From assembly GCA_028583605.1 (NCBI GenBank), contig CM053329.1, positions 40,815,661-40,879,660 on the forward strand: DNA of 64,000 bases. The letters are read 5' to 3'. Source of the DNA: Dastarcus helophoroides (Eukaryota; Arthropoda; Insecta; Coleoptera; Bothrideridae). The position numbers and the translations under genes were made by a program. The notes beneath the pieces were generated by a model. The model saw nothing but the letters and a program-made list of their open reading frames with translations, did not search any database and had not been told where the DNA came from. This document shows positions 35,119 to 45,700 of the stretch, piece by piece. Position 1 is the first letter of the stretch. The number at the start of each line of letters is the position of its first letter.

Positions 35119-37605
35119 CGCGTGTCATACTCAAGGTCACACAAGCTCAGGGTCATGTCAGCTCAATGTTACTTGAGTTCAAGGTTGCGCGACTTCAAGA
35201 TCACGTGAGTTTAAAGTCGCATGAATTGAAGGTTGCGTGAGCTTTAGGTCGCCTTAGTTCAAGGTCGCGTTAGTTTAAAGCCACGGTGGTTTATTACCTC
35301 GCGAACTGAAAGTCTTGCGATCTCAAAGTCCTGTGATCTCAAAGTCACGCGAGGTTAAGGTCGCGCGAGTTCAAGGTTGCGTGAGGTCAATGTCACCTAA
35401 GTTCAAGATCGCGCGAGTTCAAGACCACGGTAGTTTATCGTCTCGTGAGCTTAAAGTCTTCCGATCTCAAAGTGCCGTGATCTCAAAGTCATGCGAGCTC
35501 AAGGTCGCTTGAGTTCAAGGTCACATGAGCCTAAAGTTGCATGTGTTCAAGGTTGCATGAGCTAAAGGTCACACAAGTTCAAGGTAGCATGGGCTCAAAG
35601 TCATGTGAGCTCAAGGCCACGCGTGCTCAAAGTCAAGATCGCGCGCGTTTAAGGTCACGTGAGTTCAAAGTCATATACGCTCAAGGTTGTGTAAGCTTAA
35701 AATCACCTAATCTCAACGTTACTTACGGTCAAGGTCGCTTGAGTTCAAGGTCGCGTAAACTCAAGGTCGCGTGAGCTCAAAGTTATGTGAGCTTAGGGTC
35801 ACTTGAATTCAGCATTAAATTGGCTCAAAATTGCGTCTGTTTGGGGCCACGTTGGCTTGGGTTTGCGTGCTCTCTCGAGTTGCTGACTCGAGTTAAAGGT
35901 CATTCTAGCTTAAGATTACAGTAGTTTAATGTCTTGTGATCTCAAGGTCACGTGAGCTTGGCGTCTCGTTATCTGAAGGTCGTGTGAGTTAGCCAAAAAC
36001 TGTTTCTATTTAAGGACACCTTAGCTCGCGTTTGCGTGAGTTCAAGGTTAAGAAGGCTCAAGGTCATTCAAGTTCGGGGTGATTGTGATCTCAAGGTCAC
36101 CTTAGCTTGGCGTGTCGTTATCTGAAGCTCGCTTGAGTTCAGGAATATATTAGCCAAAAGCTGTTTCTATTTAAGATCACGTTAGCTCGCCTTTGCGTGA
36201 ATTAAAGGTTAAGTGGCCTAAAGGTTACTCAAGTTCGAGGTAATTTTAGCTCAAGGACACAATAGCTCATCGTCTCGTAAGCTTAAAATCTCGTGACCTC
36301 AAGGACACTTGAGCTCAAGGTCACGCAAGCTCCAGGTCACGTCAGTTCAATGTTACTTGAGTTTATCGTCGCGTGACTTCAAGATCACGTGAGTTTAAAG
36401 TCGCGTGAATTCAAGGTTGCGTGAGATTAAGTTCAAGGTCGCGTGAGTTTAAGGCCATGGTAGTTATCTTCTCGTGAGCTCAAAATTTCGCGATCTCAAA
36501 GTCCCGTAATCTTAAAATCACGCGGGCTGAAGGTCGCGTGAGTCCAAAGTTGCGTGAGGTTAATGTCACCTAAGTTCAAGGTCGCGTTCAAGGCCACGGT
36601 AGTTTATCGTCTCATGAGCTTAAGGTCTCGTGAGCTTAAAGTTTCGCGATCTCAAAGTGCCGTGATCTCAAAATCACGCAAGCTCAAGGTCGCTTGAATT
36701 CAAGGTCATATGAGCTTAAGGTTGCATGAGCTCAAGGTTGTATGTATTCAAGGTTGCACGAGTTAAAGGTCACGCAAGTTCAAGACCACGCAAGTTCAAG
36801 GTCGTATGGACTCAAAGTCATGTGAGCTGAAGGACACGCGTGCTCAAAGTGAAGGTCGCGCGCGTTTCAGGTCACAAGAGCTCAAAGTCATATACGCTCA
36901 AGGTTGTGTGAGCTTAAAATCACGTGATCTCAAGGTCATTTACGTTCAAGGTCGCTTGGGTTCAATGTCGTGTAAACTTAAGGTCGCGTTAGCTCAAAGT
37001 TATGTGAGCTCAAAGTCAGGTATGTTTAAGGTCACTTGAATTCAGCATTAAATTGGCTCAAGGTTGCGTCTGTTTAGGGTCACGTTGGATTACGTTTGCG
37101 TGAGCTTAAGGTTGAGTAGGCGCAAGTTTACTCGAGTTTAAGGTCATTCTAGCTCAGAATCACGGTAATTTAAAGTCTTGTGATCTCAAGATCACGTGAG
37201 CTTGACGTCTCGTTATCTGAAGGTCGTGCGGGTTAGTCAATAGCCGTTTCTATTTAAGGTCACTTTGGCTCGCGTTTGCGAGTGTTCAAGGTTAAGTAGA
37301 CTCAAGGTCACTCAAGGTCACGAGCTTTAAGTCACCCAAGCTCAGGGTCACGTCAGCTCAATGTTTTTTGAGTTCAAGGTCACGTGACTTCAAGATCACG
37401 CGAGTTTAAAGTCGCGTGAATTCAAGGTTGCGTGAGCTTAAGGTCGCCTAAGTTCAAGGTCGCGTGAGTTCAAGGCCACGGTAGTTTATCGTCTCGTGAG
37501 CTCAAAGTTTCGCGATCTCAACGTCCCGTGATCTCAAAGTCACGCGAGCTCAAGGTCGCACGAGTTCAAGTTTGCGTGAGGTGAATGTCGCCTAAGTTTA
37601 ATACC

Positions 37606-38125
37606 GGAGCCGGTAAAAAAAAATCGAAGTAGGTTTTTAGTCTGAGGGTTTATAGCACTGCGGTTTTACTGTCGATTCAAAAATCACAAGGCAAAACTGT
37701 CGAAAAAGGCTAGACCTTTTGTGTCTCACGCTGGACTGTCTCTTGTTTGTCAACCGAGGCCTTTTATCGGGAAGCGACAGTCATTAAGATTCCATTTACC
37801 ACCCCAACGAATTCTATTCTTAGAAGGATAGCAATTTTAATGCAGTTGCATTAAAATGAAATGCAATTAGAACTGTTGATGTTAAACATCCACTAAATAT
37901 CCGGGTTGTAATGGACCCAGGGACAAAAGCTTTCAGCAATTATCCGAGGCTCGACATGACTCACCCTTTGCCCATCCTAATTGATGATAAGGAAAAGCAC
38001 TTAAGATGACAAACATCCTGTTATTCATCGGGGTGTAATTATCTTATCACTTTGGTGAATACTTGAATTTCTGCCTAGCGATTTTTTTCTACCAATAAGT
38101 ATCGTCAAAAAGATGAATATACGGT
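37606..38125. other. 520-bp single-copy island inside the 16-bp array
   Basis: Non-repetitive DNA (GGAGCCGGTAAAAAAAAATC to GATGAATATACGGTATAAAG) separates two blocks of the same minisatellite. No open frame of note, terminal repeats or target duplication were found. Confidence 0.6.
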
Positions 38126-38735
38126 ATAAAGTTGAAGGTCCCGTGAGTTCAAGGTCGCGTGACTTCAAGGCCACAGTAATTTATCGTGTCGGGAGCTTAA
38201 AGTCTCGTGAGCTTAAAGTCTCGCGATCTCAAAGTACCGTGATCTCAAAGTCACGCGAGATGAAGGTCGCTCGAGTTCAAGGTCACATAAACTTATGTTG
38301 CATGAGCTCAAGGTTGTATGTATTTAAGGTTGCATAAGTTCAAGGTCACGCAAGTTCAAGGCCATGTAAGATCAAGGCCACGTAAGTTCAAGGCCACGCA
38401 AGTTCAAGGTCGCATGACCTCAAGGTCATTTGAGCTAAAGGTCACGCGTGTTCAAAGTCAGGTGAGCTTAAAGACGCTTGAGTTCAGGATTAAATTAGCT
38501 CAAGGTTGCGTCTGTCTAAGGTCACGTTAGCTCGTGTTTGCGTGAGCTCAAGGTTGAATAGACTCAAGGTCACTTGCGTTTAAGGTCATTCTAGCTCAAG
38601 GTCTAGGTAGTTCAATGTCTCGTGATATCAGGGTCACGTCAGTTCGGCTTCTTGTTATCTCAAGGTTACGTGAGCTCAAATTCAGGTGACCTTAAGATCA
38701 CGCGAGCTCAAGATCACGTTAACTCAACGCCAAAA
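38126..38735 (+). repeat. 16-bp minisatellite, short block
   Basis: Same 16-bp unit as 31.0-37.6 kb, for example AAGGTCACGCAAGTTC. It ends near GTTAACTCAACGCC. Confidence 0.93.
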
Positions 38736-38911
38736 ATTATAATACCAAAGCTTAACATAAACGGGCTTTTAAATATTTTAAATTTAAATATTTTAAATAG
38801 TTTTGATTTTTTCCAAATTTTGAGTTTAATACCAAAATATTAACTGTTCCCCACAGTATCGTAAAATGTGGGTTTTTTCGGGTATATATATTTTTTCTCA
38901 AAGATTTGGAT

Positions 38912-39325
38912 TCAAATTTGCAGTTCGTTAGAATTCCAGTTTTTTCTCTAAATGAACTTTTTTCCGGAATATCGAAATTTAAAGTTGAAGTTTTTTGTAA
39001 TATATTTTATAATTTTCAAATTTTTTACAAATTGTGGATATACTTTTCTAAAATCTTCGAAATTAAAGCCAAGATCTTTATTTTTCCTGAAATTTCAATT
39101 TTAATCTTTATTTTTTCTGAAATTCAAATTGCAGTTTGTTAGAATTCCATTTTTTCTCGAAATGAACTTTTTTCATGGAATATCGAAATTTAAAGTTGAA
39201 ATTGTTTGTAATATATTTTATAATTTTCAAATTTTTTACAAATTGTGGATATATTTTTCTAAAACCTTGGAAATTAAACCTAAAATTTTTATTTTTCCCA
39301 AAATTTCAATTTGAAACTCAAAATC
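38912..39325 (+). repeat. 211-bp tandem duplication
   Basis: CAGTTCGTTAGAATTCCAGT at 38921 and CAGTTTGTTAGAATTCCATT at 39132 start two closely similar AT-rich copies that run through TGAACTTTTTTC, TTTAAAGTTGAA and ACAAATTGTGGATATA. The matching open frames are shadows. Confidence 0.88.
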
Positions 39326-39345
39326 GCCTCATTGGTTTTTAATAT

Positions 39346-39560
39346 TGTAACGAAATGTGAATATAGAATTTAGAACGTAAGGAAATTTTCTAGAAAAATC
39401 TGATAAGCAAAGCGGCCGCGATAATGAAGCAAACGGCAGACACGCGTTCCAGAAATTTTGGCAAACGATAAGTCTTATCTGCTGGAAACTTCTAGAACCC
39501 GAAAGCGGGACCTACATACGGCGGTCGCCTTTCCCGCAGTAGTTAGTTAGTTAGATAGTT

Positions 39561-39634
<74 letters not shown>

Positions 39635-39785
39635 AGTTAGAAGTCAAGTTAGTTAAAATTCAATGAATAAGATAGTTAATTAAACAGTGTTAGTGAATTG
39701 CAATTGTGGTGTTCCGAGTTCAGTTTTGAAATAAAGTGGGTACAATTCACAGTGTATTAATCATTCGAACCGATAACACGCAACA
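39346..39785 (+). mobile_element. solo LTR 2 (ATAT target duplication, TTAG expansion)
   Basis: Begins TGTAACGAAATGTG and ends AACACGCAACA, flanked by ATAT at 39342-39345 and 39786-39789. The length is 440 bp rather than about 334-371 because the initiator region has expanded into a run of (TTAG)n at 39538-39640. Heat-shock-like TTCTAGAA (39388-39395, 39490-39497) and TTCCAGAAATTTT (39447-39459) are kept. The TATA box has decayed to TACATACGG, so this copy is probably a weaker promoter. Confidence 0.85.
39538..39640 (+). repeat. (TTAG)n microsatellite within LTR 2
   Basis: About 24 TTAG units with small breaks. It replaces the TCAGTTAGTTAGAGTCAG segment of the other LTRs, so it grew from the transcribed start region. 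Confidence 0.9.
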
Positions 39786-39789
39786 ATAT

Positions 39790-40518
39790 GTTTAAGCTTG
39801 ACATGACTTCGTTTCGAAATTTCAATTCCAAACCTAAAACTTTGACTTTATCAAAATTTCGACTTCTTTCCTGATATTTTTATTATATATGGATATCGCC
39901 AATTTTTTCAAATTTATTTTGTAAAAGAAATTTCTTTTACCGAAATATACAAATGTTTATCAAAATTTTGTGACTAAACTTGAAAGATATTCTATATGAA
40001 TTTAAAATTTTTAAACTGACAAGTTAAACCTATTAAGAAATAGTTTCCAAAAATTTTGAATTTTCCTAAAACTTTAGGCCCTTGAAGAAGAATAATTACA
40101 CTGTTTTTGGAATTTTTAGATTTTTTCAAAATTCTAAGCTCGGATTTGGTTTTTTGCTGAAGAAAGTTTAAATTCGTGAAAAAAATTAAGATTATTTGAT
40201 AAATAAATTTTGAGTTGAAGTGGAATCTTTAAATTAAAACTTAATTTATTTAACAAACTTTTTTTGATTTCAACTTTTCTTGCATTTGAATTTTAGCTTA
40301 GAGCTTCAACTCGAAAATTAGTGATTATTCTATTTTCTAGTTTTCTCAAAATTTTGTGGCTTGTATCTCGTGAACGGATAGTCATAGCCCAACTTGATTT
40401 CCAGATTCTGATTCTACGTACCAAGAACTCTATAAAAATGCTAACTTTCGAAAAATGGAAATATTTGCATATTTTGGAAGAAAGGGGGTTCCTTTGAACT
40501 CTTTTCGTAACTGTAAAA
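39790..40518. other. AT-rich stretch, no gene recognised
   Basis: T- and A-tract-rich DNA without clear period; diffuse AAATTTCGAC-like words suggest decayed array DNA. The minus open frames at 40293-40629 overlap the family B fragment to the right and have no recognisable domain. Confidence 0.4.
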
Positions 40519-40676
40519 ACCAGGTGTAAGTAGAATGCAACATGGACTGCAGTCGAGCAGCCCTCTAGGTGTGTATAGTGAATCATAGGTAGCTGAACTA
40601 CCAACAGTTGAAATACAAACACCTAGCAAAGCGGTTGCTCTCTGGGAAGGTCCCAGAAGACTAGGATTCTAATGCA
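40519..40676 (-). mobile_element. family B fragment without ribozyme
   Basis: GTAAGTAGAATGCAAC, GTGTATAGTGAATCATAGGT, CTACCAACAGTTGAAA, AGCGGTTGCTCTCTGGGAA and GGATTCTAATGCA match the family B body in order. The copy stops before the hammerhead, so it looks 5'-truncated on the minus strand. Confidence 0.8.
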
Positions 40677-41171
40677 TTGTTGTAATTCTTTTTGTAATTT
40701 TGCCTCGCCCTGATTAAATTTACTCTTAATTTGGGTAAGCTTTGAAGTAAAGCTCGTTATCATTTAAGATTTTGACATTTCAAATCCATGAGTGGAAGTA
40801 TCTGATGGAAACTAGTTCAAACTTTCGCTTAAATATTTCACCTCATAGCTAGGATTTTCAAAAGTTTGGGTTTATCCTCGAATTTTATCGATTGCACATT
40901 TTGTTTATCATTTTATTGCACCATATGCACCACATATGGTCAGTATTAGAAATTTTTATAGTTGAGGACGTGACTTCAGTCGGAACAAAATTGCACCCTG
41001 CGATAAAGCTTGAACCGAGTGAATATCGGGGACGAAATAAAATTAAATTGAATCTTATTTCGTGACTCAATACAGCAAATGTTACTGAGTCATAGATTAT
41101 GCTTAATACTGTAACAAACTGTATAATGATGAATTAGTTATTAGTAAATTGAAATGTAAACTAAATTCTAG
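40677..41171. other. single-copy stretch, no gene recognised
   Basis: Mixed-composition DNA. The minus frame at 40885-41070 has no recognisable family. Confidence 0.35.
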
Positions 41172-41176
41172 TATTT

Positions 41177-41216
41177 CTCTGAAGATGATAGCTTGGCTGT
41201 CGAAACGCGTTAGAGT
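41177..41216 (+). ncRNA. hammerhead-like motif, family A copy 1
   Basis: CTCT / CTGAAGA / T / GATAGC-TTG-GCTGTC / GAAA / CGCGT / T / AGAG fits type I order with an open stem I. The extra T between A9 and stem II departs from the consensus. Activity is uncertain. Confidence 0.5.
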
Positions 41217-41277
41217 AACCTTTGTTATGTTTTTTAATCTATTTTGGTTTCAGGGAACAAGATTTATATTTCAATCT

Positions 41278-41318
41278 CTCTGAAGATGCTAGCATGGCTA
41301 TCGAAACGCGTTAGAGCA
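41278..41318 (+). ncRNA. hammerhead-like motif, family A copy 2
   Basis: Same layout as copy 1, with stem II GCTAGC-ATG-GCTATC (one mismatch), then GAAACGCGTTAGAG. The extra base after CTGAAGA is also present. Confidence 0.45.
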
Positions 41319-41409
41319 ATCTTTGTTGTGTTTTTTAATCTTTCTTGGTTTCACGGGACAAGATTTGTATTTCAATTTTTGAAGATAACCAGCCAAAACC
41401 TAAATTTTA

Positions 41410-41640
41410 AATAATATGCAAATGGGATGCGTTTGTCCGTCTGTTTGTCCGCTTTTCACGGCTTAATTACTGAGGTGATTTGGACAAAAATTGGTATAGA
41501 CGTACCTTACAAGGCGGGAACGTTAGTAGGATACAATTTATCCTGAAAAATTATTTGATACTCTTAAAATATCACATTTAAAAGGGGTTCTCTATATTCT
41601 ACGAAATAGGGGCGACACCATCATTTAAGGATACCGCAAT
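41410..41640 (+). repeat. dispersed repeat of an insect-like type
   Basis: GTTTGTCCGTCTGTTTGTCC, TTTTCACGGCTTAATTACTG, GATTTGGACAAAAATTGGTA and TACAATTTATCCTGAAAAAT in order resemble a repeat widespread in insect genomes, in which a Gtctgtc-rich start is followed by a 'cggcttaattactgaaccgattt' core. Family identity comes from memory of that pattern and was not searched. Confidence 0.4.
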
Positions 41641-42755
41641 TTTGCACTTAGGACCTTTTAGTTGTTATAATTACTATGATGACTTTGTTTTATTATAATA
41701 TGAATATAATGCTCTGACAGCGCCATTTTCTGTGATCACTGTGAAGACTCGATGCAAGGCAATTAAATATGCACATGATCGTATCAACGAATTTGAACAA
41801 AACATCATTCTGCAATCTGCACGTAGCTGTGCATAGCTGATAAAGTTGGTTTTATTACGTTTATTCAAACTAGTTTCATACATGAAATGTTTGATCTGCA
41901 GCAGACCACGCTATCCGGTACTTAATCATTTCTATGTTATAAAAAAAATGTAAAAATTCATACTCATGGAAGTGGGTGCACGTAAGTATATTATTTGGGC
42001 TAATTTCGCTACGAATTTCGACTGAAACAAGCCACTATTTAAAATATGTTGTAATAAAATCCGAATTAGGTCACAATAATATTCAAAAGATCCTGTTTGT
42101 ATAAAAATCGAGCAGTCGCAGACTTTTTCTCGTTTGGCTGCATATGTTTCGTTTTGTTCAGAAAGATGTACACATGTTATACAATGGGGCTTATAATTAT
42201 CGCAGTGGACGGCAGAGGATAACGAGGGAGGCGCGCTTTAATTAATTTCTGCCCTTTTCACCCCGCCATCTACTCCATAACGCTGACGAAACTTTATCCA
42301 TTTCCGAGGGGCCTCCCGTCATGCATATTTGTATGTGATTTATGCACGACGCACTTAATTTGTCAAACCTAACGAAAATTCTCCCAATTAAACAATAGGT
42401 TATAAGCGGGAGAACTGCAGACGCGATAAAAATCGAATTAGGTCTTCTATACCCTCGGCGGGAGCGCGAGAGTCTTTTAGAGAATTTCCGGCTTTAGAGG
42501 GAAGAAACGCCCTAACAAGGTAGCTTGTATCTGGCGTACACCTGAGTATTGCAAAGCTGGGTCCTTCTGCGCCTCTGCCTCACGAAATTTAATAGCTAAT
42601 GTTATTCAAACTCTTAACTCGTGTTCCACTACATGTGCCCTCTAAGCCAAATTAAATTTTACGGCTCCTCTTTCTGTACGTTGCATTCGAGAAACATCAA
42701 TGCCTACGAGCTCTTTAAAAGAATAATAAGCGAATTTTATAAGAAATAAACTTGT
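41641..42755. other. single-copy stretch with one 44-bp repeat
   Basis: 41780-41823 is the second copy of the 44-bp repeat at 29067. The section 42190-42760 is GC-richer (GGAGGCGCGCTTTAATTAAT, CCCTCGGCGGGAGCGCGAGA) and free of tandem repeats, like conserved unique DNA. No gene was recognised. Confidence 0.4.
41780..41823 (+). repeat. 44-bp two-copy dispersed repeat, second copy
   Basis: Matches 29067-29110 with one mismatch (T/C in ATTCTGCAATC). Confidence 0.8.
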
Positions 42756-45700
42756 GGTTTCGGTTCACCATCACGCTAATCTTAAGGTCACGCGAGTTCA
42801 AGGTCAGGTGAACTCAAGGTTGCCTGAGTTCAAAATCGCGTGAGTTCAAGGTCGCATGAGTTCAAGGTCAGGTGAACTCAAGCTCGCCCGAGTTCAAGAT
42901 CGCGTGAGTTCAAGGTCAGGTGGGCTCAAGGTCGCCCGAGTTCAAGATCGCGTGAGTTCAAGGTCGCATGAGTTCAAGGTTACGTGACGTGAGGTCAAGG
43001 TCATGTGAGCTCAATTGGGTCTGAGTTCAAGATCGCGTGGGTTTAAGGTCGCGTGAGTTCAAGTTCAAGTGAATTTAAGGTCACGTGAACTCAAGATTGC
43101 GTGAGGTTAAAGTCACCTGAGTTCAAAATCGCGTGAGGTCAAAGTCATATAAACTCAAGGTCGCCTGAGTTCAAGGTTGCGTGAGTTTAAGATCACGTGA
43201 GGTCAAGATCACGTGAGGTCAAGGTCATGTGAGCTTAAAGTCGCCTGAATTGAAAATCGCGTGGATTCAAGGTCACGTGTGTTCAAGGTCGCCTGAGTTT
43301 ATGATCGCATAAGTTCAAGGTCAGGTGAGTTCAAGGTCACGTGAGTTCAAGATCACGTAAGGTCAAGATCAAGTGAGATCAAGGTCATGTGAGCTTAAGG
43401 TCGCCTGAGTTCAAGATCGCCTGAGTTCAAGGTCACATGACTGCAAGATCGCCTGAGTTCAAGGTCATGTGAGCTCAAGGTTGCGTGATCTCAAGATTAT
43501 TTAAGTTCAAGATCGGGTGAGTTCAAGGTCTAAGTCTAGGTTTAAGGTTATCTATGTTCAAGAGTATCTAAGTTCAAGGTCACCCAGACAAAGGTCACAT
43601 AAGGTCAAAGTAAGGTGAGCTTAAAGTCACTTGAATTTTAGATAAGGTTAACTCAAAATCATCCACGTTCAAGGTCACGTCAGTTCAAAGTCGCGTGTTC
43701 AAGGTCGCGTGATTTTAAGGCCACGCAAGGTCAAGGTCATGTGAGCTCAATGTCGCCTAAGTTTAAAATCGCATGAGTTCAAGGTCACGTGATTTCAAGA
43801 TTACGTGAGTTCAAAGTCACGTAAAGTCAAGGACATGTAAGCTCAAGATGGCCTGAGTTCAAGATCACGTGGATTTAAGGTCACGTGGCTTTAAGATCGC
43901 GTGAGGTCAAGGTCATGTGAGCTCAAGGTTGCGTGATATCGAGATCATTTAAGTCCAAGATTGGGTGAGTTCAAGGTCTAAGTCTAGGTTCAAGGTTATC
44001 TATGCTAAAGGTTATCTTAGTTCAAGGTCACCTAGACAAAGGTCACATAAGGTCAAAGTAAGGTGAGCTTAAAGTCACTTGAATTTTAGATAAGGTTAAC
44101 TCAACATAATCCACGTTCAAGGTCACGTCAGTTCAAAGTCGCGTATGTTCAAGGTCGCGTGAGTTTAAGGTCACGTGAGTTCAAGGTCACGCAAGGATCA
44201 AGGTCATGTGAGCTCAATGTCGCCTAAGTTTCAAAATCAGCATGAGTTCAAGGTCACGTGAGTTCAAGGTTACGTGAGTTCAAGGTCACGTAAAGTCAAG
44301 GTCATGTGAGCTCAAGATGGCCTGAGTTCAAGATCACGTGGATTCAAAGTCACGTGGCTTTAGGATCGCGTGAGGATCAAGGTCATGTGAGCTCAAGGTT
44401 GCGTGATCTCAAGATCATTTAAGTTCAAGATCGGGGAGTTCAAGGTCTAAATCTAGGTTCAAGGTTATCTAAGTTCAAGGTCACCTAGACAAAAGTCACA
44501 TAAGGTCAAAGTAAGGTGAGCTTAAAGGCACTTGAATTTTAAATAAGGTTGACTCAACATCACCAACTTCAAGGTCACGTCAGTTCAAAGTCGCGTGTGT
44601 TCAAGGTCGCATGTGTTCACGATCGCGTTAGGTTAAAGTCACATGAATTCAAGGTAACGTAAACTCAAGGTCATTTGAGTTCAAAGTCACGTTAGCTTAA
44701 AGTCACGTGTATTTAAAATCACTTGATCTCGAGATCATTGCGAGCTTAAGCTTACGCGAGCTAAGGTCTTATGAGTTTAAGATCATATGAGCCTTAGGGT
44801 AACGTGAATTCAAAATCACAGGATCTCAGTGTCATATGAGTTTAAAAAAACGTAGGTTTAAGGTCACTAAAGATTGAGGTCACATGAGCTCAATGTCACC
44901 TGCATTCAAGCTCACATGAGCTCAAAGTCAGGTGCGTCCAAGGTCTCATAAGCTCAAATCAGGCGAATTCAAAGTCACGTGCGGTCAAAATTGCGTTAGA
45001 TCAGGATCATGTGAGCTTAAGGACCAACTGAGTTCAGGATTATATTAGCCAGTTTGAGGTTACGTTAGCTTGCGTTTGCGAAGGTTCAAGGTTAAGAAGA
45101 CTCAAGGTCACTTAACCTCGAGATGATTCTAACTAAAGATCACGGTAGTTCAACGTCTTGTGATCTCAAGATCATACAAGTTTAAGGTCATATAAGCTCA
45201 AGGTCATATGATCACAAGGTCAGTTGAGTTCAAGGTCGCGTAAGCCCAAAATCGCGTAATCTCAAGGTTGCTTACATTCAAAGTCGCGTGAGTTCAAGGT
45301 CGTGTGAGTTCAAGGTCGTGTGAGTTCAAGGTCGTGTGAGTTCAAGATTGCGTGAGTTCAAGGTCGCGTGAACTCAAGGTTGCGTGAGCTCAAAGTCATG
45401 TGAACTCAAGGTCACGTGAGCTCAAAGTCAGGTGAGCTTAAGTCGCTTGAGTTCAGGATTAAATTAGCTCAAGGTTGCGTCTACTTAAGGTCACGTAAGG
45501 TCGCGTTTGCCCGAGCTCAAGGTTGAGTAGGTTCAAGGCCACTTGAGTTGAAGGTCATTCTAGCTTAAGGTCACGGTAGTTCAACGTCTCGTGATCTCAA
45601 GCTCATACAAGTTTAAGGTCATATAAGCTCAAGGTCATATGATCACAAGGTTAGTTGCGTTCAAGGTCGCGTAAGCTTAAAATTGCGTAATCTCAAGCTT

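Larger units (their letters stand above)
31020..37605 (+). repeat. 16-bp minisatellite (GAGTTCAAGGTCACGT)n, large array
   Basis: About 6.6 kb of degenerate 16-bp units with common changes CACGT/CGCGT/CATGT and AAGG/AAAG. From 32.0 to 34.9 kb units form a higher-order repeat: ATTATATTAGCCAG-like landmarks at about 32036, 32323, 33013, 33660, 34299 and 34938, mostly 640-690 bp apart. Units often contain TCAAGGTCA, the extended nuclear-receptor half-site bound by FTZ-F1/SF-1 and ERR proteins, and unit junctions often create CACGTG, an E box. A family A element interrupts the array at 31671-31877. Short frames here are shadows. Confidence 0.95.
41172..41392 (+). mobile_element. family A head-to-tail dimer with two hammerhead-like motifs
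   Basis: Two sense copies about 101 bp apart, the first box near 41177 and the second near 41278. Copy 1 has CTGAAGA (41179-41185), one extra T, a GATAGC/GCTGTC stem II, GAAA (41202-41205), ACGCGT, then TAGAG pairing with CTCT. Copy 2 has GCTAGC/GCTATC. CTAAATT at 41161-41167 and 41400-41406 may be a short duplication. A head-to-tail dimer is what reverse transcription of a circular or multimeric RNA would leave. Confidence 0.75.

Noticed and set aside
39538..39640. TTAG run as interstitial telomere
   Set aside because: The insect telomere unit is TTAGG. This run is TTAG and grew from an LTR initiator.
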